A stretch of 64,000 bases of DNA from positions 1-64,000 of the forward strand of contig CAKTUU010000006.1 of assembly GCA_934621505.1 (NCBI GenBank), read 5' to 3'. The stretch is from an uncultured Clostridia bacterium (lineage in GTDB: Bacteria; Bacillota; Clostridia; Christensenellales; Aristaeellaceae). A program made the translations under genes and the position numbers. Shown piece by piece: positions 1-11,452 of this stretch. Within the stretch, counting starts at the first letter, position 1. Every line of letters begins with the position of its first letter. The notes below the pieces were generated by a model. It was given only the letters and a program-made list of their open reading frames with translations. It did not search any database and had not been told where the DNA came from.

Positions 1-15
1 GTCCTATCAGGCACG

Positions 16-663
16 TTATACATCCAGCTTTTCAAAACGACGAATGGAAAGATGACAGCCCAGCCAGCTGAGCCCGGCAAAGGCCGTCAGCCCTATGACC
101 AGAGCAATCGCTTTTTGCGGCAGATACATCGGGTCTGGAGTGTCCAGACAGTCCCGCATGAAGGGCAGCACATGGTCCAGGGCTTCCAACAGACCGATCA
201 GCACAAACAGCAGGATGGAGCGGGTGGCAAACACCTTGCCCACCTGGTGGGGCGCAGCAAAGTACGAAGGAAAGAACAGCAGATTGTACAGCCCGTACAC
301 CCCTAAGCCCTCTGCCAGAAAGGCCAGATTCGCGTCCATGCCTACCGGGTTTGCGCCAACCCCTACCGCCCTGCGCAGAAACAAAAAAGGAAGGACGCAA
401 AGCAGCTGAATGACCTCTGCCTGTACCGCAAAGGCGATACGGGCCCGCACTACGTCCCGCTTCTGCACGGGCAGCATCAGGGTATAAGGCAGGTCGTTAT
501 TTTCACGGCCTGTTAAGCAGATGAAGAATAAGCCTAACGTGGTGTAAAAGAAAATGACCGGATAAGGATAGGCGGGAATCATGACCATGGCGGAAAGCAG
601 CCAGAATAACGCTACCGTGGGATGAAAAGCCAGTTTCCATTCCTTATAAAGCAGATTTTTCAT
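16..663 (-). CDS. ABC-2 type transporter permease
   Basis: Membrane partner of the ATPase encoded just upstream. The 215-residue protein is almost entirely hydrophobic, with about five to six membrane segments (near residues 15-50, 75-100, 115-135, 145-165 and 183-205). A polar loop (RENNDLPYTLMLPVQKRDVV) after the second segment is typical of small ABC-2 permeases. The start overlaps the 3' end of the ATPase gene by 20 bases and has AGGAGG upstream, so the two are translationally coupled. The substrate cannot be read. The pairing with a short ATPase and an operator-like promoter resembles GntR/YtrA-controlled drug or peptide exporters; that is inference. Confidence 0.82.
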   Translation of the reverse strand: MKNLLYKEWKLAFHPTVALFWLLSAMVMIPAYPYPVIFFYTTLGLFFICLTGRENNDLPYTLMLPVQKRDVVRARIAFAVQAEVIQLLCVLPFLFLRRAVGVGANPVGMDANLAFLAEGLGVYGLYNLLFFPSYFAAPHQVGKVFATRSILLFVLIGLLEALDHVLPFMRDCLDTPDPMYLPQKAIALVIGLTAFAGLSWLGCHLSIRRFEKLDV

Positions 664-1498
664 GGGGCGCCTCCTTTTCCAGATGAATCATGACGGTTTC
701 CAGGGTGGCAGGCTCGCCGGAAAGACCCAGCCTTTGCGCGTCCTGGGTACGAATCAAAGCGGTATAGCCAGTTTTGGCAGGCTTCGCGCCCAGCAGATAG
801 GGCCGCGCGGACTCCGGCAGATCGGGCAGCGTCAGGAAGCGGTAGCCGCCTACAAAATCCTGCAAGGGCATGGAAGCATGAACCTGGCCGTTGTGGATAT
901 AGGTAATGCCATCGGCGCATTTATCCAAGTCCGACGTGATATGGGTGGAAAACAGGATGCTGACGCCCTCCCGCGCCAGGGCAAGAAATTCGTCCAGCAG
1001 ATCGTCCCGGGAAACGGGATCCAGGCCGCTGGTGGGTTCGTCCAGAATCAGCAATTCCGCATGATGACTCATGGCAAGGGCCAGAGCATATTTGACCCGC
1101 ATGCCCGCAGACAGCTGCCGCTGGGTTTTTTGTCCATCCAGGGCAAAGCGCTGCATGAACCGCTGATACGCCCCATCGTCCCAGTTGGGATAAAAACGTT
1201 TGGTGACGGCGGTTAAGTCATCCAGTTTTTTGCAGGTATAGGCGTCCACACCGCCGGAAACAAAGCCGATGCGCTGTTTGATTTCCTGCTCGGCCTGCTC
1301 CAGGGGCATGTCAAAAAAGCGCACCTGCCCCTCATCCGGGTGAACAAAATTCAGCAGGCATTTCAGGGTGGTTGTTTTGCCGGCCCCGTTTCGGCCAATG
1401 AATCCCATAATTTCGCCGGAACGTACAGTAAAGCTGACGTCCTTCAACTGAAAGGACGGGTAGTTTTTGCACAGGTCCTGAACCGTCAAGGGAAACAT
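644..1498 (-). CDS. ABC transporter ATP-binding protein
   Basis: Nucleotide-binding subunit of the exporter whose permease follows. The 284 residues show Walker A (GRNGAGKTT, about residue 35), a signature motif written LSAGM instead of LSGGQ (about 134), Walker B with D-loop (LLILDEPTSGLD, about 154) and the switch histidine (FSTHI, about 187). A C-terminal tail of about 70 residues follows, as in bacitracin- or YtrB-like ATPases. The gene is preceded by a consensus promoter with a dyad at the start point, so this two-gene operon is probably regulated by a factor encoded elsewhere. Confidence 0.9.
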   Translation of the reverse strand: MFPLTVQDLCKNYPSFQLKDVSFTVRSGEIMGFIGRNGAGKTTTLKCLLNFVHPDEGQVRFFDMPLEQAEQEIKQRIGFVSGGVDAYTCKKLDDLTAVTKRFYPNWDDGAYQRFMQRFALDGQKTQRQLSAGMRVKYALALAMSHHAELLILDEPTSGLDPVSRDDLLDEFLALAREGVSILFSTHITSDLDKCADGITYIHNGQVHASMPLQDFVGGYRFLTLPDLPESARPYLLGAKPAKTGYTALIRTQDAQRLGLSGEPATLETVMIHLEKEAPHEKSAL

Positions 1499-1518
1499 AG
1501 CATTCTTCCTTTCTTTAA

Positions 1519-1561
1519 ATAACTCATGTTATATTATAGATGTGTTTTAACGGCCTGTCAA
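1519..1561 (-). promoter_or_regulatory. Promoter and operator-like dyad of the ABC exporter operon
   Basis: On the minus strand, TTGACA (1561-1556) and TATAAT (1538-1533) are separated by exactly 17 bases. Just after the -10 box lies a dyad of two 5-base arms, ATAAC and GTTAT (1532-1519), that would cover the transcription start. Overlap of a perfect sigma-A promoter with a dyad suggests repression; the repressor is unknown. Confidence 0.75.
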
Positions 1562-1562
1562 G

Positions 1563-1598
1563 CAAAAAACAGGACCGTTTTTTCTTCAAAACGGTCCC
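1563..1598 (-). terminator. Intrinsic terminator after deoD
   Basis: A 10-base stem (1597-1588 with 1581-1572, arms GGACCGTTTT and AAAACGGTCC) is followed on the minus strand by a T-rich run at 1569-1564. It ends the purine nucleoside phosphorylase transcript just before the ABC exporter promoter. Confidence 0.85.
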
Positions 1599-1616
1599 GT
1601 TTCAGTGCTTTCGGTT

Positions 1617-2330
1617 TTACGCCTGCTGCCTGGCGACTTCCAGCGCCACGCGAATCATGTTCATCAGATTGGTCTGGCGCTGCTGGGGAGTCATGGCCTG
1701 GGTTGGATCGCCGATAATGTCGCTGATGGTCAGCAGCCCCAATGCCTTTTTGCCCAGATAGGCGGCGTTCAGGTACAGGGCGGAGCATTCCATCTCAATG
1801 CCATATACGCCCAGCCTGCGCCATTTTTCGTTGATGGAGGGGTCGGGGTTATAGAACATATCGCTGGCCAGAATGTTGCCAATGCGCATGGGGTAGCCCA
1901 AGCGGGCGGCAGCCTCGTCCGCCTGCTTGAGCAGTTCGTAGCTGCAAATGGGAGCAAATGTGCCGGGAATGCCAAACTGCACGCCATAATTGCTGTCGGT
2001 GCAGGCTCCCTGGGCCGCCACAATGTCGCCCAGCTTCAAATCCGGCTGTAAGGCTCCCATGGAGCCCACCCGGATGATGGCGTCCACATCATAGTCGTTG
2101 AACAATTCGTAGCTGTAAATGCCGATGGAGGGAATGCCCATACCGTGTCCCATGACGGAGATGCGCTTGCCCTGATACATGCCGGTAAAGCCCAGCATGC
2201 CGCGGGTCTGGTTAAAGCAGAAAGCGTCCTCCAGGAAGGTTTCCGCAATCAGCTTGGCGCGCAGCGGGTCGCCGGGCATCAGGCATACCTTGGCGATATC
2301 GCCTTTTTGGGCCGAGTTGTGAGGGGTCAT
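1617..2330 (-). CDS. deoD: Purine nucleoside phosphorylase, DeoD type
   Basis: Cytoplasmic salvage enzyme that splits purine (deoxy)nucleosides with phosphate into base and (deoxy)ribose-1-phosphate. The 237 residues match the usual length of hexameric PNPs. Family motifs are seen in order: MPGDPLRAK near residue 18, GHGMGIPS near 61, VGSMGAL near 87, EMECSALY near 180 and the catalytic ISD near 204. A longer frame exists upstream, but ATG at 2330 has AGGAG ten bases upstream and matches the family N-terminus. It appears monocistronic, with its own terminator. It fits functionally with the uracil salvage gene upp further right. Confidence 0.93.
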   Translation of the reverse strand: MTPHNSAQKGDIAKVCLMPGDPLRAKLIAETFLEDAFCFNQTRGMLGFTGMYQGKRISVMGHGMGIPSIGIYSYELFNDYDVDAIIRVGSMGALQPDLKLGDIVAAQGACTDSNYGVQFGIPGTFAPICSYELLKQADEAAARLGYPMRIGNILASDMFYNPDPSINEKWRRLGVYGIEMECSALYLNAAYLGKKALGLLTISDIIGDPTQAMTPQQRQTNLMNMIRVALEVARQQA

Positions 2331-2537
2331 AGCAGTTGCTCCTTTCTGATGGAATTCCATTTTTGAACAAACGGCCGCGCCGGAAGCGCAGCCGTCTGTT
2401 GTAAACAAAGGGCAGGATGTGGGGGGAAAAAACAATCCCCCCACAAGAGCAGGCAGCCCTGTTGGTTATCAGGCTGAGCGTGTCTGTTCGATTCCAGATC
2501 GGTGTTTTTCTGGGTAGTAGGCTTCATCCAATTGACA
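2331..2537. other. Non-coding spacer with two hairpins between galE and deoD
   Basis: No convincing gene is seen. Two dyads are present. The first is at 2371-2395 (arms ACGGC-GCGC and GCGC-GCCGT, one mismatch inside), followed on the minus strand by TTGTTC. The second is a perfect 8-base stem of GTGGGGGG and CCCCCCAC at 2419-2444. Either could terminate the galE transcript. No confident deoD promoter was found. Confidence 0.5.
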
Positions 2538-2679
2538 CACGGAAGCAAGCGTGTTAGTAAACCCAGCGCCTTCGTGAAGTGGGTCCAGGGCATCAGCCCT
2601 GGTTCACCCCTCGCACGGAAGCAAGTTTGCCAGCAAACCCAACCCCTTCGTGAAGCAGGTCCAGGGCTTCAGCCCTGGT
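2538..2679. repeat. Two direct copies of a 66-base hairpin-bearing repeat
   Basis: Copies at 2538-2603 and 2614-2679 share both ends (CACGGAAGCAAG and GTCCAGGG...AGCCCTGGT) and most internal positions, with a 10-base spacer, so the period is 76 bases. Each copy carries a perfect CCAGGGC/GCCCTGG hairpin and a CTTCGTGAAG palindrome. The right-hand copy runs into the 3' end of galE and supplies its stop codon. No ORF is supported inside. It may be a small dispersed element; the family is not recognised. Confidence 0.8.
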
Positions 2680-3688
2680 GGTAGCCGTTGGGGTTGCGGC
2701 TTTGCCAGCGCCAGGAATCGCGGCACATGTCCTCCAGGGTCTTGTGCGCTTCCCAGGCGAGCAGCTCCTTGGCCCGGGTGGGGTCCGCGTAGCAGCGGGC
2801 CACGTCGCCGGGACGGCGGGCCACAATCTGATAGGGAATGTGGATGTTGTTGACCTTCTCAAAGGTCTTGACCAGGTCCAGCACGCTGTAGCCTACGCCG
2901 GTGCCCAGGTTGATCGCCTCGCAGCCGGTGTGGCTCATCAGGTATTCGCAGGCCTTTACATGGCCCTGAGCCAAATCCACCACATGGATGTAGTCCCGCA
3001 CGCCGGTGCCGTCGGGGGTGGGGTAGTCGTTGCCAAAAACCCGCAGCTCCTTCAGCTTGCCGCTGGCTACCTGGGTGATGTAGGGCATCAGGTTGTTGGG
3101 AATGCCTACGGGGTTTTCGCCCATCAGGCCGCTTTCGTGAGCGCCGATGGGGTTAAAGTACCGCAGCAGAGCCACGCTCCAGTCCGGCATGGCGTGGGCA
3201 ACGTCCCGCAGAATCTGCTCGATCATGTATTTGGTCCAGCCGTAGGGATTGGTGCAGCCGCCGGTGTGCATGGTTTCCACCAGAGGCATTTCGTCGGACA
3301 TGCCGTACACCGTGGCGGAGGAGCTGAACACCAGCCGTTTTACATCATGGGCACGCATGACCTCGCACAGGGTCAGGGTGGAATCCAGATTGTTGCGGTA
3401 GTATTCCAGCGGCTTGACCACGCTTTCGCCTACGGCCTTGTACCCGGCGAAATGAATGACCGCGTCAAAGGCCTCTTTGTCAAAAACTTCGCTTAGGGCC
3501 TGCTTGTCGCATACGTCCACGTTGTAGAAGGGCACAGGCTTGCCGGTAATGGTTTGCAGACGGTCCAGCACTTCCTGGCAGGCATTGTACAGGTTATCCA
3601 CAATAACGGCGGTATGCCCGGCTTTGACCAGCTCCACATAGGTATGGGAGCCGATAAAGCCCGCGCCGCCGGTCAGCAGAATCTTCAT
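2669..3688 (-). CDS. galE: UDP-glucose 4-epimerase
   Basis: NAD-dependent interconversion of UDP-glucose and UDP-galactose (Leloir pathway and supply of galactose for surface polymers). The 339-residue protein is normal length. It has the N-terminal Rossmann motif TGGAGFIGS (residues 6-14), the SSSATVYG segment and the catalytic YGWTKYM (YxxxK). It is the last gene of a three-gene minus-strand operon and starts 14 bases after the nucleotidyltransferase gene. The last codons and the stop lie inside a repeat copy (2614-2679), so the extreme C-terminus was probably rewritten by that element. The core enzyme is intact. Confidence 0.95.
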   Translation of the reverse strand: MKILLTGGAGFIGSHTYVELVKAGHTAVIVDNLYNACQEVLDRLQTITGKPVPFYNVDVCDKQALSEVFDKEAFDAVIHFAGYKAVGESVVKPLEYYRNNLDSTLTLCEVMRAHDVKRLVFSSSATVYGMSDEMPLVETMHTGGCTNPYGWTKYMIEQILRDVAHAMPDWSVALLRYFNPIGAHESGLMGENPVGIPNNLMPYITQVASGKLKELRVFGNDYPTPDGTGVRDYIHVVDLAQGHVKACEYLMSHTGCEAINLGTGVGYSVLDLVKTFEKVNNIHIPYQIVARRPGDVARCYADPTRAKELLAWEAHKTLEDMCRDSWRWQSRNPNGYHQG

Positions 3689-3702
3689 GGGCCGCGGCCT
3701 CC

Positions 3703-4605
3703 TTAGAACAGATGATCGGGATAGGTGCCGTTGTCGTGCATCTTTTTCAGCTCGGCCTGCACATAGGGCTTATCCTCGTGATAGGTAACGCCAAACCACA
3801 CCGCGTCGGTGGACAGCACATCCACCTTCAGGCCGTCGTTGTGCATCAGCTGGTCCACCAGAACGGGCAGCACATATTCCGCCTTCATTTCATCGGGAGC
3901 CAGACTCTTGAGGAAGCGGACAAAGTATTCCTCGCCCTTTTCAAACAGCCAGGGGGTAAAGCCGAAGAAATTCATGCTGACCAGGCTGTTGGGGTCCAGA
4001 ATCACACCGGCGGGGTCGTTGTTGGTATCGCGGATGGTGCCGTCCGGGAAGGGCTGAATCTTGTAGGTTTCGGTTACGGAGGCCAGATGGCCGTTGTGGT
4101 CTACCTCGCATACGCCGCGGGTCACATGACCATGCTCGCTGACGGTGTTCTTCAGGTAATAGCCCACCATGCAGGCCTGCTTTTCGGGGGCCAGCTTCTC
4201 CAGATGGTCGGCCATGGTCTTAAAGGCGGGAACGCCGTAATAGTCGTCGGCGTTCAGCACGGCAAAGGGCTCGTGAATCAGGTCCTTGGCGGCCAGCACA
4301 GCCTGCACGGTGCCCAGAGGCTTGGTGCGTCCGGCGGGGATGGAGCAGCCGGCGGGCACGTCCATGGTCTGGAAGGCGTATTCCACCTTGACCTTGCTCT
4401 TGACCACATCGCCTACCAGTTCACGGAAGCGGTCCTCAAAATCATGCTTGATGACAAAAACCACCTTGGTAAAGCCGGCGTTGATCGCATCGTAGATGGA
4501 ATAGAGCATCAGCACCTCGTTGTGGGGGCCCATGCCGTCAATCTGCTTGTTGCCGCCGTAGCGGGAACCCATACCAGCTGCCATAATCAATAAGGTTTTG
4601 TCCAT
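3703..4605 (-). CDS. Sugar-phosphate nucleotidyltransferase
   Basis: Probably activates a hexose-1-phosphate with NTP to an NDP-sugar for the neighbouring epimerase and glycosylphosphotransferase. ATG at 4605 is preferred because the upstream ATG overlaps its ribosome site (GGAAGAAG); this gives 300 residues. The N-terminal signature AAGMGSRYGG (about residues 9-18) and the NADDYYG metal-binding segment (about 121) are those of the NTP-transferase fold. It lacks the short-GlmU and RmlA hallmarks, so substrate is uncertain; UTP plus glucose-1-phosphate is one reasonable guess from the context. Confidence 0.8.
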   Translation of the reverse strand: MDKTLLIMAAGMGSRYGGNKQIDGMGPHNEVLMLYSIYDAINAGFTKVVFVIKHDFEDRFRELVGDVVKSKVKVEYAFQTMDVPAGCSIPAGRTKPLGTVQAVLAAKDLIHEPFAVLNADDYYGVPAFKTMADHLEKLAPEKQACMVGYYLKNTVSEHGHVTRGVCEVDHNGHLASVTETYKIQPFPDGTIRDTNNDPAGVILDPNSLVSMNFFGFTPWLFEKGEEYFVRFLKSLAPDEMKAEYVLPVLVDQLMHNDGLKVDVLSTDAVWFGVTYHEDKPYVQAELKKMHDNGTYPDHLF

Positions 4606-4663
4606 GTTTCTTCTTCCTTTCATTTTTTAAAATGAAAACCTCGCAAGGAGGGGAAACGCGTGT

Positions 4664-6100
4664 TTAAAGGGCCACGGGCATTTGCGGCCCGTCCGCCTCC
4701 GGGGCTTCTTCCAGCGGAGCGGTGCGCATGGGCGGGCAGTGGATGGGCTTGTCGCAAAAGCCCTCGGTGCTGTCCTTGCGGAAAAACACCGTAAAGGTGC
4801 GCAGAAGCAGCTTAAAATCGTACCCCAGGGAAAAATTTTCGATATAGAGCAAATCCAGAATGGCCTTGTCCTTGGGGGACGTGTTGTACTTGCCCTCAAT
4901 CTGGGCCAGACCGGTCAGACCGGCCTTCATCTGCTGGCGGTAGCGAAATTCCGGCACTTCGCGGATATAACGCTCCACGTTTTCCAGCATCTCGGGCCGG
5001 GGGCCCACCAGGCTCATTTCTCCCTTGAGCACGTTAATCAACTGAGGCAGCTCATCCAGACGGTACTTGCGCAGAAAACGCCCCACAGGGGTGATTCGGT
5101 CGTCCCCCTCCCGGACGGATACATTGGCGCTGTCCTCATACATGGTGCGGAATTTGATGATTTTAAAGATGTTGCCGTTTAAGGTGGCCCGTTCCTGCCA
5201 AAAAAGCACGCTGCCGTTGCCGGAGGCCTTCAGCACGGCGGCGATGCCCAGCATCAGGGGGCTGAGCAGAATCAGCCCCAGCAGGCTGACGGTAATGTCG
5301 CAGGCACGCTTAATCAGCCGCTGATACAGCGTGGGCTCCACCCGGTGAATGTACAGGAAGGGCGTATCCTCCAGTACATGCTGCTGGGCGGTGGAAATAA
5401 TCACGTCCTCCAGCTCGGCCAGCAGGTACATGGTGCGGTTGTGCTTGTAGCAATAGGCCTCCAGCATGGTTTCCTCGGTGTCGGGAATGCCCGCCAGAAA
5501 AATCACCTCGTTTTGACGGATGGTTTTTTTCACGTCCGGGCATTCGTAATGCACCACGTCCCTCAGACGGTACTTTTGGGGGAACGTGGCCATTTTGGCC
5601 GCCACATGCCGGGCCAGCTCCTCGGAGGAGGTGATGATGCAGCAGTTTTTGGGCGGGTTAATGTGCCAGTACGCGGTATTGCCCAGCACCACGAAGAAAT
5701 AGATAATGCCCACTTGCAGCAGGAAAGCGCCTGCCAGCAGGGCCAGGTCCTCGCCCCACAAAACCAGGTGGGCGTTGGCCTGGGGGTTTTGGGGGTTGGT
5801 GTTCATAATTTGCAGCTGCACATAGGTCAGAATATCGGCAAAAAAGGACTCCATGGACAGGCTGGCAAACACGGACCGCATTTTTTTAACGCCAATGTCA
5901 AAGCCGCCGTATACAATGGTCAAAAGGCCCATGGCCACCGCGAAGGTCAGCAGGGTGGTGACGGCGGTACGGCTGATGGTATGCAGACCGATATTGGTAA
6001 TGGAAAGCGTGGCCCAAAAAGCGGTGAACAAAAGCGTATATAATAAAAGCTGAAGCAACAGTTTCATCAGTTGCGTCTTGTAAAAGCGTTTCTTTTGCAT
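4664..6100 (-). CDS. Polyprenyl-phosphate sugar-1-phosphate transferase (exopolysaccharide priming enzyme)
   Basis: Initiating enzyme of surface polysaccharide synthesis; transfers a sugar-1-phosphate onto undecaprenyl phosphate at the membrane. From ATG 6100 (GGGAGG upstream) it is 478 residues. About four N-terminal membrane helices are followed by a cytoplasmic region. The C-terminal catalytic domain (from about residue 263) has one hydrophobic helix, FKIIKFRTM (about 312), KYRLDELPQL (about 345) and SLVGPRPE (about 364), the hallmarks of the WbaP/WcaJ-like family. It heads the operon with the nucleotidyltransferase and galE. No glycosyltransferases follow, so it may act with genes elsewhere. 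Confidence 0.9.
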   Translation of the reverse strand: MQKKRFYKTQLMKLLLQLLLYTLLFTAFWATLSITNIGLHTISRTAVTTLLTFAVAMGLLTIVYGGFDIGVKKMRSVFASLSMESFFADILTYVQLQIMNTNPQNPQANAHLVLWGEDLALLAGAFLLQVGIIYFFVVLGNTAYWHINPPKNCCIITSSEELARHVAAKMATFPQKYRLRDVVHYECPDVKKTIRQNEVIFLAGIPDTEETMLEAYCYKHNRTMYLLAELEDVIISTAQQHVLEDTPFLYIHRVEPTLYQRLIKRACDITVSLLGLILLSPLMLGIAAVLKASGNGSVLFWQERATLNGNIFKIIKFRTMYEDSANVSVREGDDRITPVGRFLRKYRLDELPQLINVLKGEMSLVGPRPEMLENVERYIREVPEFRYRQQMKAGLTGLAQIEGKYNTSPKDKAILDLLYIENFSLGYDFKLLLRTFTVFFRKDSTEGFCDKPIHCPPMRTAPLEEAPEADGPQMPVAL

Positions 6101-6169
6101 TGAACGCCTCCCACTTATCCCGGCATGCGTACAGCCAGGGGGCCGCACAACACCCATCCTATCCATATC

Positions 6170-6198
6170 AGCATAACACTTGTGGGGAAGGGTGTCAA
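6170..6198 (-). promoter_or_regulatory. Promoter of the sugar transferase operon
   Basis: On the minus strand, TTGACA (6198-6193) and TATGCT (6175-6170) are 17 bases apart, about 70 bases upstream of the chosen ATG. The remaining part of this 311-base divergent spacer (6199-6314) shows no gene. Confidence 0.8.
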
Positions 6199-6314
6199 GC
6201 AATGGGCGGTCTAATCTGCCGGGGGATTCGCGCCCGTTTTTTTACCCGGCGTCTTTTGGGGCCGGTCCCGCTGATTTGCGCCCGCATACGCCAAGAAAAA
6301 TAAACGTCTCCCTC

Positions 6315-6343
6315 TTGCAAAGTCAGCCCTTTTCCCCTATAAT
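6315..6343 (+). promoter_or_regulatory. Promoter of upp
   Basis: TTGCAA (6315-6320) and TATAAT (6338-6343) with a 17-base spacer, about 70 bases before the upp start. No riboswitch-like leader is obvious between the promoter and the AGGAGG ribosome site. Confidence 0.85.
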
Positions 6344-6345
6344 AG

Positions 6346-7041
<696 letters not shown>

Positions 7042-7066
7042 AACGGCCTGCCAGAGGGAAAATCCC

Positions 7067-7118
7067 CCTCCGGCCTTTTCCGTCATTGCAGGCAGGCAAT
7101 GGCGGAAAAGGCCGGAGG
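7067..7118. terminator. Long inverted repeat after upp (terminator-like)
   Basis: A 23-base stem with a single G-T wobble (7067-7089 with 7096-7118) and a 6-base loop lies 25 bases after the upp stop. There is no good T-run after it, so it may also act as an RNA-stabilising hairpin. The following 100 bases to the next gene contain no confident promoter. Confidence 0.65.
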
Positions 7119-7219
7119 TCGTTTGTCATTTAACGGCAAAAGCGAAAATTTTGGGCAGGCAATAGCGAATGCCCATTGCTAATCTGTTTGCTTTTGGTCA
7201 AAATATTGGAGGACATGCC

Positions 7220-7612
7220 ATGAGGAAGATTGACCCTACGGTGCTGAAGGAAACCCGATACATCGCCGGCTGGTCGCTGCTGCTGAGCGCGGTGATGGAG
7301 GTGGTGTTCTGGGCCCTGGGCAGGATGGACTACACCGTTCCCCTTGGCAACCTGCTGGGGCTGACCGCGTCGGTGCTGAATTTTCTGCTGATGGGAATCA
7401 CCATTCAGCAATCCATTGGTCTGGAGGAAAAGGAAGCGTCCGCCAAGCTGAAGCTGTCCCAGAAGCTGCGTATGCTGATGGTGATGGTGTTTTTGGCCGT
7501 AGGGGTGGCCCTGCCCTGCTTTCAGTCCGTTGCGGTGGTGGTGCCGCTGTTCTTTCCCCGCATTGCCATTGCGTTTCGTCCATTGCTGGACAAGCGCAAA
7601 TCTGATTCCTGA
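7220..7612 (+). CDS. atpI: Small AtpI-like membrane protein of the ATP synthase operon
   Basis: A 130-residue hydrophobic protein with about four membrane helices (near residues 15-35, 40-65, 80-105 and 105-120). It sits directly before the a subunit, where atpI is normally found, and is thought to help assemble the c ring. ATG 7220 has GGAGG nine bases upstream; an upstream in-frame extension lacks a ribosome site. Sequence identity to AtpI is weak, so the name rests mainly on size, topology and position. Confidence 0.6.
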   Translation: MRKIDPTVLKETRYIAGWSLLLSAVMEVVFWALGRMDYTVPLGNLLGLTASVLNFLLMGITIQQSIGLEEKEASAKLKLSQKLRMLMVMVFLAVGVALPCFQSVAVVVPLFFPRIAIAFRPLLDKRKSDS

Positions 7613-7627
7613 GGAGGGATTGCCGCT

Positions 7628-8850
<1,223 letters not shown>

Positions 8851-8877
8851 TCCCCGGCGTTTAGGAAAGGCAGAATC

Positions 8878-9387
8878 ATGAGCGTACAGTCTTTGGATAT
8901 CATTTCGGTCAACCTTTGGCAAATATTGATTTCCCTTGCCAATCTGGTGATCATGTTCCTGATCCTGAAGCGTTTCCTGTTTAAGCCTGTGCAAAACGTG
9001 ATGGAAACCCGCGAAAAGCAGGTGCAGGATATGTACGGCCAGGCGGACGAAAGCCGCAGGCAGGCCGAGGCCATGCGTCAGGATTATGAGGCCAGGCTGG
9101 CCGCCGCCCGCCAGGAGGCAGACGGTCTGGTGAAAAACGCCGTGGCCACCGCCCAGCGCAAAAGCGACGCCATGCTGGCCGAGGCCAACCTGCAGGCCGG
9201 CCATCTGCGGCAGAAGGCCCAGACGGAAATCGCCCAGGAAAAGCGGCAGATGCTGACCGACGTCCGCGGCGAAATTTCCGACCTGGCGGTGGAAATCGCC
9301 TCCAAGGTGGTGGAGCGTGAAATCCATAAGGAGGATCACGAAGCTCTGGTGGAGGAATTTATCAAGAACGTGGGTGAGCCTCAGTGA
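8878..9387 (+). CDS. atpF: F-type ATP synthase subunit b
   Basis: Peripheral stalk subunit that holds F1 against the stator. 169 residues with one N-terminal membrane helix (about 12-30), followed by a long charged, alanine- and glutamine-rich coiled coil. Its stop overlaps the GTG start of the delta subunit by three bases, so the two are co-translated. Family-typical length and order. Confidence 0.95.
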   Translation: MSVQSLDIISVNLWQILISLANLVIMFLILKRFLFKPVQNVMETREKQVQDMYGQADESRRQAEAMRQDYEARLAAARQEADGLVKNAVATAQRKSDAMLAEANLQAGHLRQKAQTEIAQEKRQMLTDVRGEISDLAVEIASKVVEREIHKEDHEALVEEFIKNVGEPQ

Positions 9388-9914
9388 CGGAACGCGGCAG
9401 AGAATACGGCGAGGGCCTGTACGAGCTGTGCCGGGAGGAAAACGTCCAGGCGCTGCCCCAGCTGCAAATGCTGATGGATTGCTTTAAGCGGCAGCCGGAT
9501 TATATCCGTCTGCTGTCCAACCAGGCCCTGCCCAAAACCCAGCGTACATCCATCCTGGATGATACCCTGCATGGGCAGGTACATCCCTATGTGCTGAACT
9601 TTCTGAAAATTTTGTGCGAACGCGGGCTGCTGGGCGAGTTTGAAAATTGCGTGGCGGCCTATCGCCAGCGCTACAATCAGGACAACGCCATTGTGGAGGC
9701 CCGCGCCACCACGGCCGCACCCCTGACGGAGGACGAGCGGCAAAAGCTGCTGGCCAAGCTGCAAAGCATGACCGGCAGGCAGGTGGAGCTGACCCAGCGG
9801 GTAGACCCCTCCGTGATGGGCGGCGTGCTTTTGGAGATGGAAGGCAAGCGCTACGACAGCACCATCCGCCATCGTCTGGAAAGCATTCGCCGGGCGATGG
9901 TCACGAACCAGTGA
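9384..9914 (+). CDS. atpH: F-type ATP synthase subunit delta
   Basis: Connects the b dimer to the top of F1. 176 residues; the C-terminal motif with [20 protein letters not shown] (about residues 146-165) is the conserved delta signature. The start is GTG at 9384, overlapping the atpF stop (GTGA), with GGGTGAG upstream. Position and length are canonical. Confidence 0.95.
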   Translation: MTERGREYGEGLYELCREENVQALPQLQMLMDCFKRQPDYIRLLSNQALPKTQRTSILDDTLHGQVHPYVLNFLKILCERGLLGEFENCVAAYRQRYNQDNAIVEARATTAAPLTEDERQKLLAKLQSMTGRQVELTQRVDPSVMGGVLLEMEGKRYDSTIRHRLESIRRAMVTNQ

Positions 9915-9927
9915 AAGCGGTGATACA

Positions 9928-11436
<1,509 letters not shown>

Positions 11437-11452
11437 GGAAGGAGGGGTTGCC

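Noticed and set aside
2538..2679. Possible CRISPR or tRNA because of two repeats with hairpins
   Set aside because: Only two copies with a 10-base gap, and no cloverleaf or cas genes.
4606..4663. TTTTCATTTT-type palindrome as a terminator after the sugar transferase gene
   Set aside because: It overlaps the ribosome site of the next gene and has no GC stem; it is more likely incidental.
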